Shown: positions 34,265 through 42,964 of the stretch, piece after piece | Position numbering within the stretch: the first letter of the stretch is position 1 | Layout: each line of letters opens with the position of its first letter | Made by a program: the position numbers and the translations under genes | Origin: DATJFQ01 sp035492775 | GTDB lineage: Bacteria; Acidobacteriota; Vicinamibacteria; Vicinamibacterales; 2-12-FULL-66-21 | Length of the DNA stretch: 64,000 nucleotides | NCBI GenBank assembly: GCA_035492775.1 | Contig: DATJIW010000072.1 | Span: forward strand, 4,540-68,539 | Direction: 5' to 3' | The notes under the pieces: generated by a model | The model's input: the letters and a program-made list of their open reading frames with translations, nothing else | Told to the model about the DNA's origin: nothing | Databases searched by the model: none

Positions 34265-34597
34265 AACTAAGAGGCCACGGAGGCCACGGAGGGGGATTGG
34301 TCAAAGGGATTGGTCAAAGGGATTGGTCAAAGGGATTCGTCAAAGGGATTCGTCAAAGGGATGGGCCAAACGCGGGCCATCGCGGGACGTGGAATAGCGC
34401 CACCGCGCGCTCCGTGCCGGGCAAATTCGTATGGCCCCCGCGTTGCGCGCGCCAGAAATGGTCGCTCGATCCAGAACATGACCTGTGCGATCGCAAATTC
34501 CGGCTCGCGCTTAGACTGATGATCGTTTGGTCGGCCAATAGGCCGGAGGGCGCCGCGGATGAACCTGATCCTCCGTGTTCTTCGTGGGCTCTGAGTG
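34265..34597. mobile_element. Small non-coding element with 28-base terminal inverted repeats
   Basis: Left end 34265-34292 (core GAGGCCACGGAGGCCACGG) and right end 34570-34597 pair as inverted repeats at 22 of 28 positions. The element fills the 349-base gene-free gap between mazG and comEC, and no coding sequence inside is convincing. The same terminal sequence bounds a second element at 43971-44197. Internal sequence includes a 13-base tandem repeat next to the left end. Looks like a MITE-like or dispersed intergenic element. Confidence 0.6.
34296..34370 (+). repeat. 13-base tandem repeat
   Basis: Five complete copies: three of ATTGGTCAAAGGG (34296-34334) and two of ATTCGTCAAAGGG (34335-34360), then a decayed partial copy to about 34370. 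No spacers, so not CRISPR. Lies inside the inverted-repeat element after mazG. Confidence 0.9.
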
Positions 34598-34601
34598 AAT
34601 C

Positions 34602-37070
34602 TCACTGGCCTCCCGGCGGCGCCGAGAAGTAACCTCCTCTGCCACCCCAGGTCCACACGGTTACCGCTCGCCCATCGGTATCCATGACGATCGCGCCGTC
34701 GCGATCGGTGCGGAAGATCGCCGCGGACGCGGCGCGGTAGCGGTCGACAACAACCGGCGCCGGATGGCCGAACGCGTTGCGCTGGCCGGCGCTGAAGACG
34801 ACGGCGGCTGGATGTGCTGCGGCGATCAGCGCATCGGAGCTGCTGCCGGCGCTTCCGTGATGCGGCGCCTTCACGATCGTGAGCGGCGCCCGCGAAAACT
34901 CCGCGAACACCTGCGGCTCGACGTCGGCGCCGATGTCGCCTGGGAGAATGAACGAGACATTCCCGACGCGAACGTCGAGCACGATTGAATCGTCGTTGCG
35001 AACTCGGCGGCGTTCCCAATCGGGCGCCGGCGGATTCAGCACGTGGATCGATGCGGAGCCGCTGGCAATCGTCTCGCCTCGCCTCACTGCTCTCCACCGG
35101 ATCCCTGCGCGGACGGCGACCGCGTGCAGCGCCGCAAGCGGCAGATGGCCCGGCACGGGAACGCCTTCCCAGATCTCGCCTGGCGTCAGTGCGTTCAGGA
35201 GCGGCGGAGCGCCGCCGATGTGGTCGGGATCGCCGTGCGTCAAAACCAGTGCGTGCAGGCGGCTCGCGCCAAAGGCCCACAGTGCCGGCAGCGTCACGCG
35301 CCGGCCCAGGTCGAAGGCCGATCCCGGAACGCCGCCCGCATCCACGAGCATCGGATCAGATCCGGCCGGCCAGACGAGCGTCGCATCCCCCTGCCCGACG
35401 TCGAGAAAGACGACACGTGTCCAGCCGGCAGCGGGCAGCGGAACGCGCACCGCGCGCGCCACGCGCGGTCCGGTCACGAGAAGCAGCAGCATGGCGGCCG
35501 CCGTCGCGAGCGCGCCGCCGCGCAAGAACCGGCCGCGCAGGACGATGACGCCCAGCCACGCCGTGTACCACCCGGCGATCACCCACGCGGCCGGTGGCGG
35601 TACATCGCGCACGAGCCACGGCGCAACGTCGACGAGATGCGCCGAATCGAGCAGCAACACAGTTGCGAGGTGCGCGATCCATCCGGCAGCCGCGGCCACA
35701 TGCGCCGAGAGGAGCCACAGCATGGCCGCCGCAAGACCAGCCGCCTGCACCACAGACATGAGCGGGATCGCGGCAAAGTTGAGGATCAGCCCTGCGGCGC
35801 TCAGCCGCCCGAAGATGCGCGCCGAGGGAGGTGCGAGCGCGATCTCCGCGCACAGCGTCGCGCCGCCCAGGGCCACCGCCGAGGATTCAACGATCCAGAG
35901 CAGCTGCCGCACGCGCGTCCGACCGGCTCGCGCGGGGCGTTTGATACGGAGCTTGTCGGCGACGAGGACGATCGCCACCGTCGCGCCGAACGACAGGATA
36001 AAGCCGGGATCCAGCACCGACAGCGGTGCGAGGAGCGCCGCAGCGATACCAGCGACGCCGATTGCGTTCATCGCCGTCCCCCGATGGTCCAGCGATCGCG
36101 CGCCGAGGAGCACGACCCCGGCGAGCGTCGCGCGCGCGACGGAGGGAGCGAGGCCGGCAAGGTAGCCGTAGAACGCAACGATCGCAACCGCGGACGCGGC
36201 GGAGATCCTCGGTCGCGCGCCGAGCTGCCTCGCCCCGGCAAGCAGCATCATCGTCAGTAGTGCGATGTTGCCGCCCGAGATCGCGATGACGTGATACGTG
36301 CCGGCCGCCTGCAGCCGCCGCTCGTCATCGGGAGAAAGGCCGCTGCGATCGCCAATCAGAATGGCGATGACGACTCCCGCCGACCGGGGGCTCCAGCGGC
36401 CCACCGCATCGCCGATCGCGCCGCGGATCTGCCGGCGCAGCAGTCCCGCGATCTCGTCGAGCCGCCCCGCTCGCTCGACCTGATCGACGAGCGCCGCGCT
36501 CTTTACACTGCCGAGCAGCGTGATGCCTGCACGAGCGAGGCGTTCGCGATCGCTCGATACGCCCGGGTCGCGATAGTCGAGCGGCTCGCGAAGCACGGCA
36601 CCGGTCGCGATCCGCCGCCCGGCCGTCCATTCCACTGCACGATTCCGCGCGAGCGCACCCGCTACCGTCAACCGGACGCCGCCTTTGGTTCGCTGCCACC
36701 CTCCGGACGAGAACACCTCCGCGACATCGAGCGTAACGGCAATTCCGTATCCGCCAGACGACGCGTCGTCGCGGATCGTGCCGCGGATACGCGCGACCGT
36801 GTCCGGCGGCTGACCGCGCATCCAGATCAGAAGCGGCGGTTCGTCTGCCTCATGGGCCTCTCTGCCGCCGATCACGACGCCGGCGGCGGCAGCACCGGCC
36901 GCAGCGGCGAGTACTAGAGTCCACACACGCGCACGCGCGATGGCGTACGTCGCTGCGACGCACGATGCGGCGAGGAGCACGACGAAGGGCGCTGCCGGAA
37001 CCCGAAGGATGGCACCCGCGGCGACCCCCGCGACCAGTGGCGCCGCCAGCCACGCGGACGGCGAGAGCAT
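34602..37070 (-). CDS. comEC: ComEC/Rec2 family DNA uptake channel
   Basis: 822 aa. N-terminal TM helices and a DUF4131-like OB region (to about residue 200), then the Competence domain with about eight helices (YHVIAISGGNIALLTMMLLA; SVARATLAGVVLLGARSLDH; FILSFGATVAIVLVA). The C-terminal metallo-beta-lactamase domain (about 555-800) has FLDVGQGDATLVW, LVDAGG, LTHGDPDHIGG and VKAPHHGS. Imports single-stranded DNA during natural transformation. Full length and intact, though other com genes are not in the window. Confidence 0.93.
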   Translation of the reverse strand: MLSPSAWLAAPLVAGVAAGAILRVPAAPFVVLLAASCVAATYAIARARVWTLVLAAAAGAAAAGVVIGGREAHEADEPPLLIWMRGQPPDTVARIRGTIRDDASSGGYGIAVTLDVAEVFSSGGWQRTKGGVRLTVAGALARNRAVEWTAGRRIATGAVLREPLDYRDPGVSSDRERLARAGITLLGSVKSAALVDQVERAGRLDEIAGLLRRQIRGAIGDAVGRWSPRSAGVVIAILIGDRSGLSPDDERRLQAAGTYHVIAISGGNIALLTMMLLAGARQLGARPRISAASAVAIVAFYGYLAGLAPSVARATLAGVVLLGARSLDHRGTAMNAIGVAGIAAALLAPLSVLDPGFILSFGATVAIVLVADKLRIKRPARAGRTRVRQLLWIVESSAVALGGATLCAEIALAPPSARIFGRLSAAGLILNFAAIPLMSVVQAAGLAAAMLWLLSAHVAAAAGWIAHLATVLLLDSAHLVDVAPWLVRDVPPPAAWVIAGWYTAWLGVIVLRGRFLRGGALATAAAMLLLLVTGPRVARAVRVPLPAAGWTRVVFLDVGQGDATLVWPAGSDPMLVDAGGVPGSAFDLGRRVTLPALWAFGASRLHALVLTHGDPDHIGGAPPLLNALTPGEIWEGVPVPGHLPLAALHAVAVRAGIRWRAVRRGETIASGSASIHVLNPPAPDWERRRVRNDDSIVLDVRVGNVSFILPGDIGADVEPQVFAEFSRAPLTIVKAPHHGSAGSSSDALIAAAHPAAVVFSAGQRNAFGHPAPVVVDRYRAASAAIFRTDRDGAIVMDTDGRAVTVWTWGGRGGYFSAPPGGQ

Positions 37071-37210
37071 GCAAGGCGGACGACGGGCAGGAACGTGCGG
37101 ATTGCGATGAGGTGCCGTTCGGAAGCGATCCGAAGTACGCGAGAAACGTCAGGGATTCTGGTCTGGATTGTTGCGATTTTTGCGGTTCCCGGCCGTGATA
37201 GCCTCTCGCG

Positions 37211-38560
37211 GTGACCGCGAACGTACGGCCCACGCTGGATCGCGAGATCGGCCTCCCGCAGGCCACCGCGACGAACATGCTGGCGATGATCGGCGTTGGC
37301 CCGTTTCTCACCATTCCGTTCATGGTCGCGGCCATGCACGGACCACACATCCTTTACGCGTGGGGCGCCGGGCTCGTGCTCGCGCTCGCCGACGGTCTCG
37401 TGTTCGCCCACTTCGGCGCCGCGCTCCCGGGCAGCGGCGGACCGTACGTCTATCTGCGCGAGGCGTACAGGCCATTCGGGCTGGGCGGCCTGCTCTCGTT
37501 CCTCTTCATTTTTCAGACGATCATCATCGGCCCACTCGGCGTCGCCAGCGGGGCCGTCGGATTCGCAGACTACCTGGGATTCTACTGGACGACGATGCCT
37601 CCGCTGGCGCACAACCTGATCGCGGCGGGCGTCTGTATCGGGATGACCGCACTGCTCTATCGACGCATCGCCGACATCGGGCGTCTTTCGATTGTGCTGC
37701 TCGTCATTGCGCTCGGCACGATCGGCTGGATCATCGTCGCGGGGCTGTTCCATTTCTCGGCTGCGCGCGCGTTTGCGTATCCGCCGGCGGCATTCGTCTT
37801 CGACCGATCCTTTTTCCTCACGCTCGGCGCCGGCTCGCTGCTTGCCACGTACGACTATGGCGGCTACAACCAGATTTGCAACATAGGGGAAGAAGTCCGT
37901 GAGCCGGCGAAGACGATCCCGCGCGCCATCGTGCTCTCGATCCTGTGCGTGGCCGCCATCTACATGGTCATGGGAACGATCATCCTCGGGGTGATCCCGT
38001 GGCGTGAGGCGGAGGCGACGCGAACGGTTGCGTCGGTGTTCATCGCACGCACGTTCGCGGATCCGGCGCTCGGCCGGGCCGCCGGACTCGTCATGATGAC
38101 CCTCATCCTGATCCTGACGGCGTCGTCGCTCTACGCAGTGATCCTCGGGTATTCACGGATTCCGTTCGCCGCCGCGCGCGACGGCCAGTTCTTTCACATA
38201 TTCGCGCGCCTGCATCCGACGAAACACTTCCCGCACGTATCATTGCTGACGATTGGGGCCGTCGCACTGCCCTTCTGCTTTCTGTCCCTCGGCCAGATCG
38301 TGAACTGGTTGATGCAGGTGCAGGTCGTGACGCAGTACATCTGGCAGAGCGCGGGCGTCATTCTGCTGTATCGGTATCGAAAGGACATCGCACAGCCGTT
38401 CGTGATGTGGCTGTACCCGCTTCCGGCGATTGCGGCGGTCGTGCTGTGGACGTGCGTGTTCGTGACGGGACCGGTCAGCGGGATGCTGTTCTCGGCCGCG
38501 TTCTTTACCGTCGGCGTTGGCGTCTACGTCGTGAAGTCTGCGGCGCGAGCCGTCAGATGA
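37211..38560 (+). CDS. APC-family amino acid/polyamine-type permease
   Basis: 449 aa, about 12 TM helices. The GTG start gives LDREIGLPQATATNMLAMIG with the unwound TM1 motif (GVGPFLTIPFMVA), FGAALPGSGGPYVYLREAYR in TM2-3, and SLYAVILGYSRIPFAAARDG in the TM8 region, all typical of the amino acid-polyamine-organocation superfamily. The substrate cannot be assigned. Its stop overlaps the convergent iolD stop by eight bases, leaving no room for a terminator between them. Confidence 0.87.
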   Translation: MTANVRPTLDREIGLPQATATNMLAMIGVGPFLTIPFMVAAMHGPHILYAWGAGLVLALADGLVFAHFGAALPGSGGPYVYLREAYRPFGLGGLLSFLFIFQTIIIGPLGVASGAVGFADYLGFYWTTMPPLAHNLIAAGVCIGMTALLYRRIADIGRLSIVLLVIALGTIGWIIVAGLFHFSAARAFAYPPAAFVFDRSFFLTLGAGSLLATYDYGGYNQICNIGEEVREPAKTIPRAIVLSILCVAAIYMVMGTIILGVIPWREAEATRTVASVFIARTFADPALGRAAGLVMMTLILILTASSLYAVILGYSRIPFAAARDGQFFHIFARLHPTKHFPHVSLLTIGAVALPFCFLSLGQIVNWLMQVQVVTQYIWQSAGVILLYRYRKDIAQPFVMWLYPLPAIAAVVLWTCVFVTGPVSGMLFSAAFFTVGVGVYVVKSAARAVR

Positions 38561-40421
38561 ACCAGCGTTGCTTGCGGCGCGCGTCCTCGTACTCCGCGCG
38601 AGCCTTGCGCACCGAAGCCTGATCGGAGACCTCGGCCACGGGTACGTCCCACCAGCAGCCGTGGCCTGGCACGCGCGCCTCGGGATCGACCGGCACGTAG
38701 ACGACGGCGGTTCGCGCCGCATCGCGCGCCTGCGCAAGCGCGCGCTCCAGCGACGGACGATCTGTCGCGCGAAAGACGTCCGCGCCGAGCGAGGCCGCAT
38801 TGGCGGCAAGATCGACGGGCAGCGTATCGCCGTCGAGCGATCCAGTCTTCGGATTTCTGAACCGGTAGTCCGTACCGAAGCCGCCGGAGCCGAGGGAACG
38901 CGAAAGCGATCCGATGCTGGCAAATCCCTGGCTGTCAACGAGGACGATGACGAGCTTTATCCCTTCCTGGATCGCCGTCACGATCTCCTGCGCCATCATC
39001 AGGTACGAACCGTCGCCGACCATCACGAACACCTCGCGCGACGGGTCGGCCATCTTGACGCCGAGGCCGCCGGCGATTTCGTAGCCCATGCACGAATAGC
39101 CGTATTCGAGGTGATAGCCCTTCGGGTCGCGGCTCCGCCACAATTTGTGCAGTTCGCCGGGCAGACTGCCCGCCGCGCACACCACGACGTCGCGCGGCGC
39201 GGAGAAGCGGTTGACGATGCCGATGACTTCCGATTGGGCGAGCAGTGGACGGCCGCCCGCCGACGTGAGGCGATCGACCTCGGCGTCCCACTCGCGGCGG
39301 CACCGCGCGATCCGCGCGCGATACTCCTCGGAGGTGCTGTAGCCGCGAAGGAGTCCCTGCAGCTCGTCGAGCGCCGCCCTCGCATCGGCGACGACGGCAA
39401 TGCCGGCGTGTTTGAACGCGTCCATCTCGGCGACATTGATCGACACGAAGCGGACGTCGGGATTCTGGAACGCGGATTTCGAAGCCGTCGTGAAGTCGCT
39501 CATGCGGCAGCCGATGGCAATCACGACGTCGGCGTCGCGCGTGAGCTCGATCGCCGCGGCGGTGCCGGTCACGCCCGTCGCGCCAAGCGCCATCGGGTGA
39601 TCCGACGGCACGGCTCCCTTCCCGGCCTGAGACTCGGCGACCGGGATGCCGAGCGATTTCGCGAACTGTTCGAGCGACGCCGTCGCGTCGCTGTAGTGAA
39701 CGCCACCGCCGGCGATGATGACCGGACGCGTGCTCGCACGGATGATCGTGGCGGCCCGTGCGAGCGCACCCGCATCGCCGCGGGGCCGCGGGATCGTCCA
39801 GACTCGATCCTCGAAGAACCGCTCGGGGTACTCGAAGGCTTCCGCCTGCACGTCCTGCGGGAGCGCGAGGACGACCGCGCCGGTGTCTGATGGCGATGTC
39901 AGCACGCGCATCGCCTCGGGCAGCGACGTGAGGATCTGCTCCGCGCGCGAGATGCGGTCCCAATATCGCGAGACCGGCTTGAAACAGTCGTTCACGGAAA
40001 TATCCTGCGTGCCCGGCGACTCGAGCTGCTGCAGGACTGGCGCGGGCAGCCGCCGCGCAAAGATGTCACCGGGCAGCAGCAGAACCGGGAGGCGGTTGAT
40101 CGTCGCGCCGGCCGCGCCGGTCAACATGTTCGTCGCCCCCGGACCGATCGACGTCGTACACGCGAACGTCCGCAACCGGTTGTGCATCTTCGCGTAGGCG
40201 GCAGCGGTGTGCACCATCGCCTGTTCGTTGCGGCACTGGTAGTACCGCATGCGATCCGGCATCTGATCGAGCGCCTGGCCGATCCCGGCCACGTTCCCGT
40301 GGCCGAAAATGCCGAACACTCCGTCGACGAATCGCTGGCGCGCACCGTCGCGCTCGGTGTACTGCACGGACAGAAACCGCACCAGCGCCTGAGCCATCGT
40401 TAACCGTACGGTTTGTGCCAC
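38553..40421 (-). CDS. iolD: 3D-(3,5/4)-trihydroxycyclohexane-1,2-dione hydrolase (IolD)
   Basis: About 622 aa. GTG at 40421 chosen: AAGGAG lies five bases upstream and the product begins VAQTVRLTMAQALVRFLSVQ, matching the IolD start; an ATG 24 bases downstream is an alternative. ThDP enzyme organisation: Pyr domain with the catalytic Glu in RNEQAMVHTAAAYAKM, a central domain with PVIIAGGGVHYSDA, and a PP domain with EYGYSCMGYEIAGGLGVKMA and the Mg/ThDP motif VGDGSYLMMAQEIV. Opens the ring of the inosose dehydration product in myo-inositol breakdown. Divergent from iolE. Confidence 0.95.
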   Translation of the reverse strand: MAQTVRLTMAQALVRFLSVQYTERDGARQRFVDGVFGIFGHGNVAGIGQALDQMPDRMRYYQCRNEQAMVHTAAAYAKMHNRLRTFACTTSIGPGATNMLTGAAGATINRLPVLLLPGDIFARRLPAPVLQQLESPGTQDISVNDCFKPVSRYWDRISRAEQILTSLPEAMRVLTSPSDTGAVVLALPQDVQAEAFEYPERFFEDRVWTIPRPRGDAGALARAATIIRASTRPVIIAGGGVHYSDATASLEQFAKSLGIPVAESQAGKGAVPSDHPMALGATGVTGTAAAIELTRDADVVIAIGCRMSDFTTASKSAFQNPDVRFVSINVAEMDAFKHAGIAVVADARAALDELQGLLRGYSTSEEYRARIARCRREWDAEVDRLTSAGGRPLLAQSEVIGIVNRFSAPRDVVVCAAGSLPGELHKLWRSRDPKGYHLEYGYSCMGYEIAGGLGVKMADPSREVFVMVGDGSYLMMAQEIVTAIQEGIKLVIVLVDSQGFASIGSLSRSLGSGGFGTDYRFRNPKTGSLDGDTLPVDLAANAASLGADVFRATDRPSLERALAQARDAARTAVVYVPVDPEARVPGHGCWWDVPVAEVSDQASVRKARAEYEDARRKQRWFI

Positions 40422-40465
40422 GCGCTCTCCTTGTGAATCCGCGCATTTTATCGTGACCGCTGCCC

Positions 40466-40493
40466 TTGACATCCGATCGGCCTCGGATATGCT
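40466..40493 (+). promoter_or_regulatory. Predicted promoter with operator-like palindrome upstream of iolE
   Basis: TTGACA (40466-40471), a 16-base spacer and TATGCT (40488-40493) form a sigma70-like promoter reading toward iolE. Between and partly over the boxes lies the inverted repeat ATCCGA/TCGGAT (40471-40476 and 40483-40488), and CCGATCGG is itself palindromic. A regulator bound here would block the promoter. No regulator gene is in the window. Confidence 0.5.
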
Positions 40494-40545
40494 GAGCCCC
40501 GACCCACACAAACGGCCGCTGACCACCCCCGGAGTCGACTCTTTC

Positions 40546-41445
40546 ATGCGCATCGCCAATGCCCCGTGCTCGTGGGGCGTGCTCGAATTCGAAGAAAACG
40601 CCGAACAGTCTCCGGGTTTCGCGACGGTGCTCGACGAGATCGCCGGAACCGGCTACGCCGGAACCGAACTCGGCGACTGGGGGTTCATGCCGACCGAGCC
40701 GCGGTCGCTCCAGGCGGAACTCGACCGGCGCCGCCTGGAGATGCTCGGGGCATTCGTACCCGTCAAGCTCGCCGACGAACGCGCGCACGGGCCCGGTCTC
40801 GAGACTGCCGTTCGAACCGCGCGGCTCCTGGCTGCCAGCGGCGGCTCGGCCGCGCTGATCGTCCTTGCCGATGATTCGGGCACCGATCCGAATCGCATCG
40901 CCCGCGCCGGGCGCATCGTCAAGCAAGACAGCCTGTCGCCTGCGCAGTGGACGACGTTTGCCAAAGGCGCCGAGGCGGTTGCAGCGGCCGTGCGGGACGA
41001 AACGGGCCTTCGCACCGTCTTTCATCCCCACTGCGCCGGATTCGTCGAGACGCCGTGGGAAATCGACGAGCTGATGCGGCGCACCGACCCCGCGTTGCTC
41101 GGCCTCTGCTACGACACCGGCCACATCTCCTTTGGCGGCGGCGATCCGCTGCAGCTGCTGCGCAAGTATCTCCCGCGAATCTGGCACGTCCACTTCAAGG
41201 ATTTCAGCCCCGACGCGTTCGCGCGGATGCGCGCCGAGTCGCTCGATTATTCCGGTGCGATCCGTCTCGGTATATTTTGCGAACTCGGAAAAGGTAACGT
41301 CGATTTCCGCGCCGTATTGGAGCAGCTGCGTCACGTCGATTACGACGGGTGGATCGTGGTCGAACAGGACGTGCTGCCCGGCATGGGAACACCGGCGGAC
41401 AGCGCTCGGCGAAACAGAGACTACCTGAGACGGTTGGGGGTCTAG
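40546..41445 (+). CDS. iolE: Inosose dehydratase-like TIM barrel (IolE type)
   Basis: 299 aa from the ATG at 40546 (MRIANAPCSWGVLEFEEN), the normal IolE start; upstream in-frame sequence has no homology. Motifs: GTGYAGTELGDWGFMP, TVFHPHCAGFVETPWEID, GLCYDTGHISFGGGDP, HVHFKDFSPDAFARMR and the final YDGWIVVEQDVLPGMG. These provide the Glu/Asp/His metal site of the xylose-isomerase-like fold. Dehydrates scyllo-inosose in the inositol pathway. Followed 24 bases later by an ABC importer ATPase, so the inositol identity is well supported by context. Confidence 0.9.
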   Translation: MRIANAPCSWGVLEFEENAEQSPGFATVLDEIAGTGYAGTELGDWGFMPTEPRSLQAELDRRRLEMLGAFVPVKLADERAHGPGLETAVRTARLLAASGGSAALIVLADDSGTDPNRIARAGRIVKQDSLSPAQWTTFAKGAEAVAAAVRDETGLRTVFHPHCAGFVETPWEIDELMRRTDPALLGLCYDTGHISFGGGDPLQLLRKYLPRIWHVHFKDFSPDAFARMRAESLDYSGAIRLGIFCELGKGNVDFRAVLEQLRHVDYDGWIVVEQDVLPGMGTPADSARRNRDYLRRLGV

Positions 41446-41469
41446 AGCTCTCGACGATCAGGCGCGACC

Positions 41470-42963
41470 ATGACGGAATTCGCATTGCGGATGATCGGCG
41501 TGTCGAAGTCCTTCCCTGGCGTGCTCGCGCTCGACAAGGTCGATCTCGACGTGCTGCCCGGCGAGGTGCACGTGCTGCTCGGGGAGAACGGCGCCGGGAA
41601 ATCGACGCTGATGAAAGTCCTCAGCGGCGCCGTGACACGCGACGCCGGCGAAATCGAGCTGGACGGCCGACGTGTCGAGATCGAGACGCCGCGCGACGCG
41701 CAGGCGCTCGGCATCCGGATCATTTACCAGGAACTGACGCTCGTTCCATATCTCACCGCCGCGGAGAACATCTTCCTGGGACGTGAGCCGTGCTCGATGC
41801 CGGGACTCGTCGATTCCCGGCGCATGCGGGCGGAGGCATCGCAGTTGCTGGCGGGGCTCGGACTGCGGATCGATCCAGACCGTCCCGTCCGCGAAATGGG
41901 TATCGCGCAGCAGCAGATGGTCGAGGTCGCGAAGGCGCTCGTCGACAACGCGCGCGTACTCGTCATGGACGAACCGACGTCCGCGCTCACGACGACCGAA
42001 ATCGACGAGCTCTTCGCCACGATCAACCGCCTCACCGCGCGCGGCACGGCAATCATCTACATCTCTCATCGACTCGAGGAGCTCGCACGGATCGGCAATC
42101 GCGTCACCGTGCTGCGCGACGGACGAAAGGTCGCGACGCACCGGATTGGCGATGTCGACATCCCTCACCTGATCCGATTGATGGCCAATCGCGATCTTGC
42201 CGAGCACTTCCCGAAGCGGCGCGTACCACCGGGCCAGCCGCTGCTCGAAGTCCGCGGCCTTCGCCGGCAGGGCGTGCTCCACGACATCGATCTGACGGTG
42301 CGCGCCGGCGAGGTCGTCGGCGTTGCCGGGCTGCTCGGCGCCGGACGCACGGAAATGGCGCGCGCCATCGTCGGAGCGGACCCGCACGACGCGGGCGACA
42401 TCCGGGTGAAAGGGATTCCGGTTCACTTTCGTCACCCGGCTGAAGCGATTCGCCGCGGCATCGGTTTCATGCCCGAGGACCGGAAGACACAGGGACTGAT
42501 TCAGATGCTGTCGGTCGGCGAAAACACAACCCTTGCGGCTCTTCCTCGTTTTTCTCGAGGCGGTTTCCTGAAGCGGCGCGAAGCCGCGGCCGTAGCGAGC
42601 AAGCTCGTGAAGGATCTCCGCATCCGCACGCCGAGTCTCGACCAGCCCGTCGCGCAGTTGAGCGGCGGCAACCAGCAGAAAGTCGTCCTCGCGAAATGGC
42701 TGGCAACGGGCGCCGACATCCTCATCATGGACGAGCCGACGCGCGGTATCGACATCGGCGCAAAGGTCGAGATCTACGAGCTGATGAACCAGCTCACGGC
42801 TCGCGGCGCGGGCATCCTGATGATTTCGTCCGAACTGACGGAAGTCCTGGGGATGAGCGACCGGATTCTCGTCATGCACGCCGGCCGAATCGCCGCCGAA
42901 TTCGATGCGGCCGGGGCAACGCAGGAGCAGCTGCTTCGGGCAGCGTTGGGACAGGCCGTCTGA
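41470..42963 (+). CDS. Sugar ABC transporter ATP-binding protein (RbsA/MglA/IatA-like)
   Basis: 497 aa with two fused nucleotide-binding domains. Domain 1: Walker A GENGAGKST, Q-loop IIYQELTLVP, signature region MGIAQQQMVEVAKAL (LSGGQ degenerate) and Walker B VLVMDEPTSALT. Domain 2: Walker A degenerate as GLLGAGRTEMAR, but LSGGNQQKVVLAKWL and ILIMDEPTRGID are present. This asymmetry is typical of the CUT2 family, which imports monosaccharides and inositol. Downstream is the permease (one base gap) and, after a small element, the binding protein. Confidence 0.93.
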   Translation: MTEFALRMIGVSKSFPGVLALDKVDLDVLPGEVHVLLGENGAGKSTLMKVLSGAVTRDAGEIELDGRRVEIETPRDAQALGIRIIYQELTLVPYLTAAENIFLGREPCSMPGLVDSRRMRAEASQLLAGLGLRIDPDRPVREMGIAQQQMVEVAKALVDNARVLVMDEPTSALTTTEIDELFATINRLTARGTAIIYISHRLEELARIGNRVTVLRDGRKVATHRIGDVDIPHLIRLMANRDLAEHFPKRRVPPGQPLLEVRGLRRQGVLHDIDLTVRAGEVVGVAGLLGAGRTEMARAIVGADPHDAGDIRVKGIPVHFRHPAEAIRRGIGFMPEDRKTQGLIQMLSVGENTTLAALPRFSRGGFLKRREAAAVASKLVKDLRIRTPSLDQPVAQLSGGNQQKVVLAKWLATGADILIMDEPTRGIDIGAKVEIYELMNQLTARGAGILMISSELTEVLGMSDRILVMHAGRIAAEFDAAGATQEQLLRAALGQAV

Positions 42964-42964
42964 C

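Noticed and set aside
34296..34370. CRISPR-like array
   Set aside because: Units are 13 bases and directly abutting, with no spacers and no cas genes nearby.
36914..37753. Minus-strand 279-codon gene
   Set aside because: It lies antisense to the APC permease and upstream of comEC, is rich in Arg/Glu/Asp with no domain features, and is a typical high-GC shadow frame.
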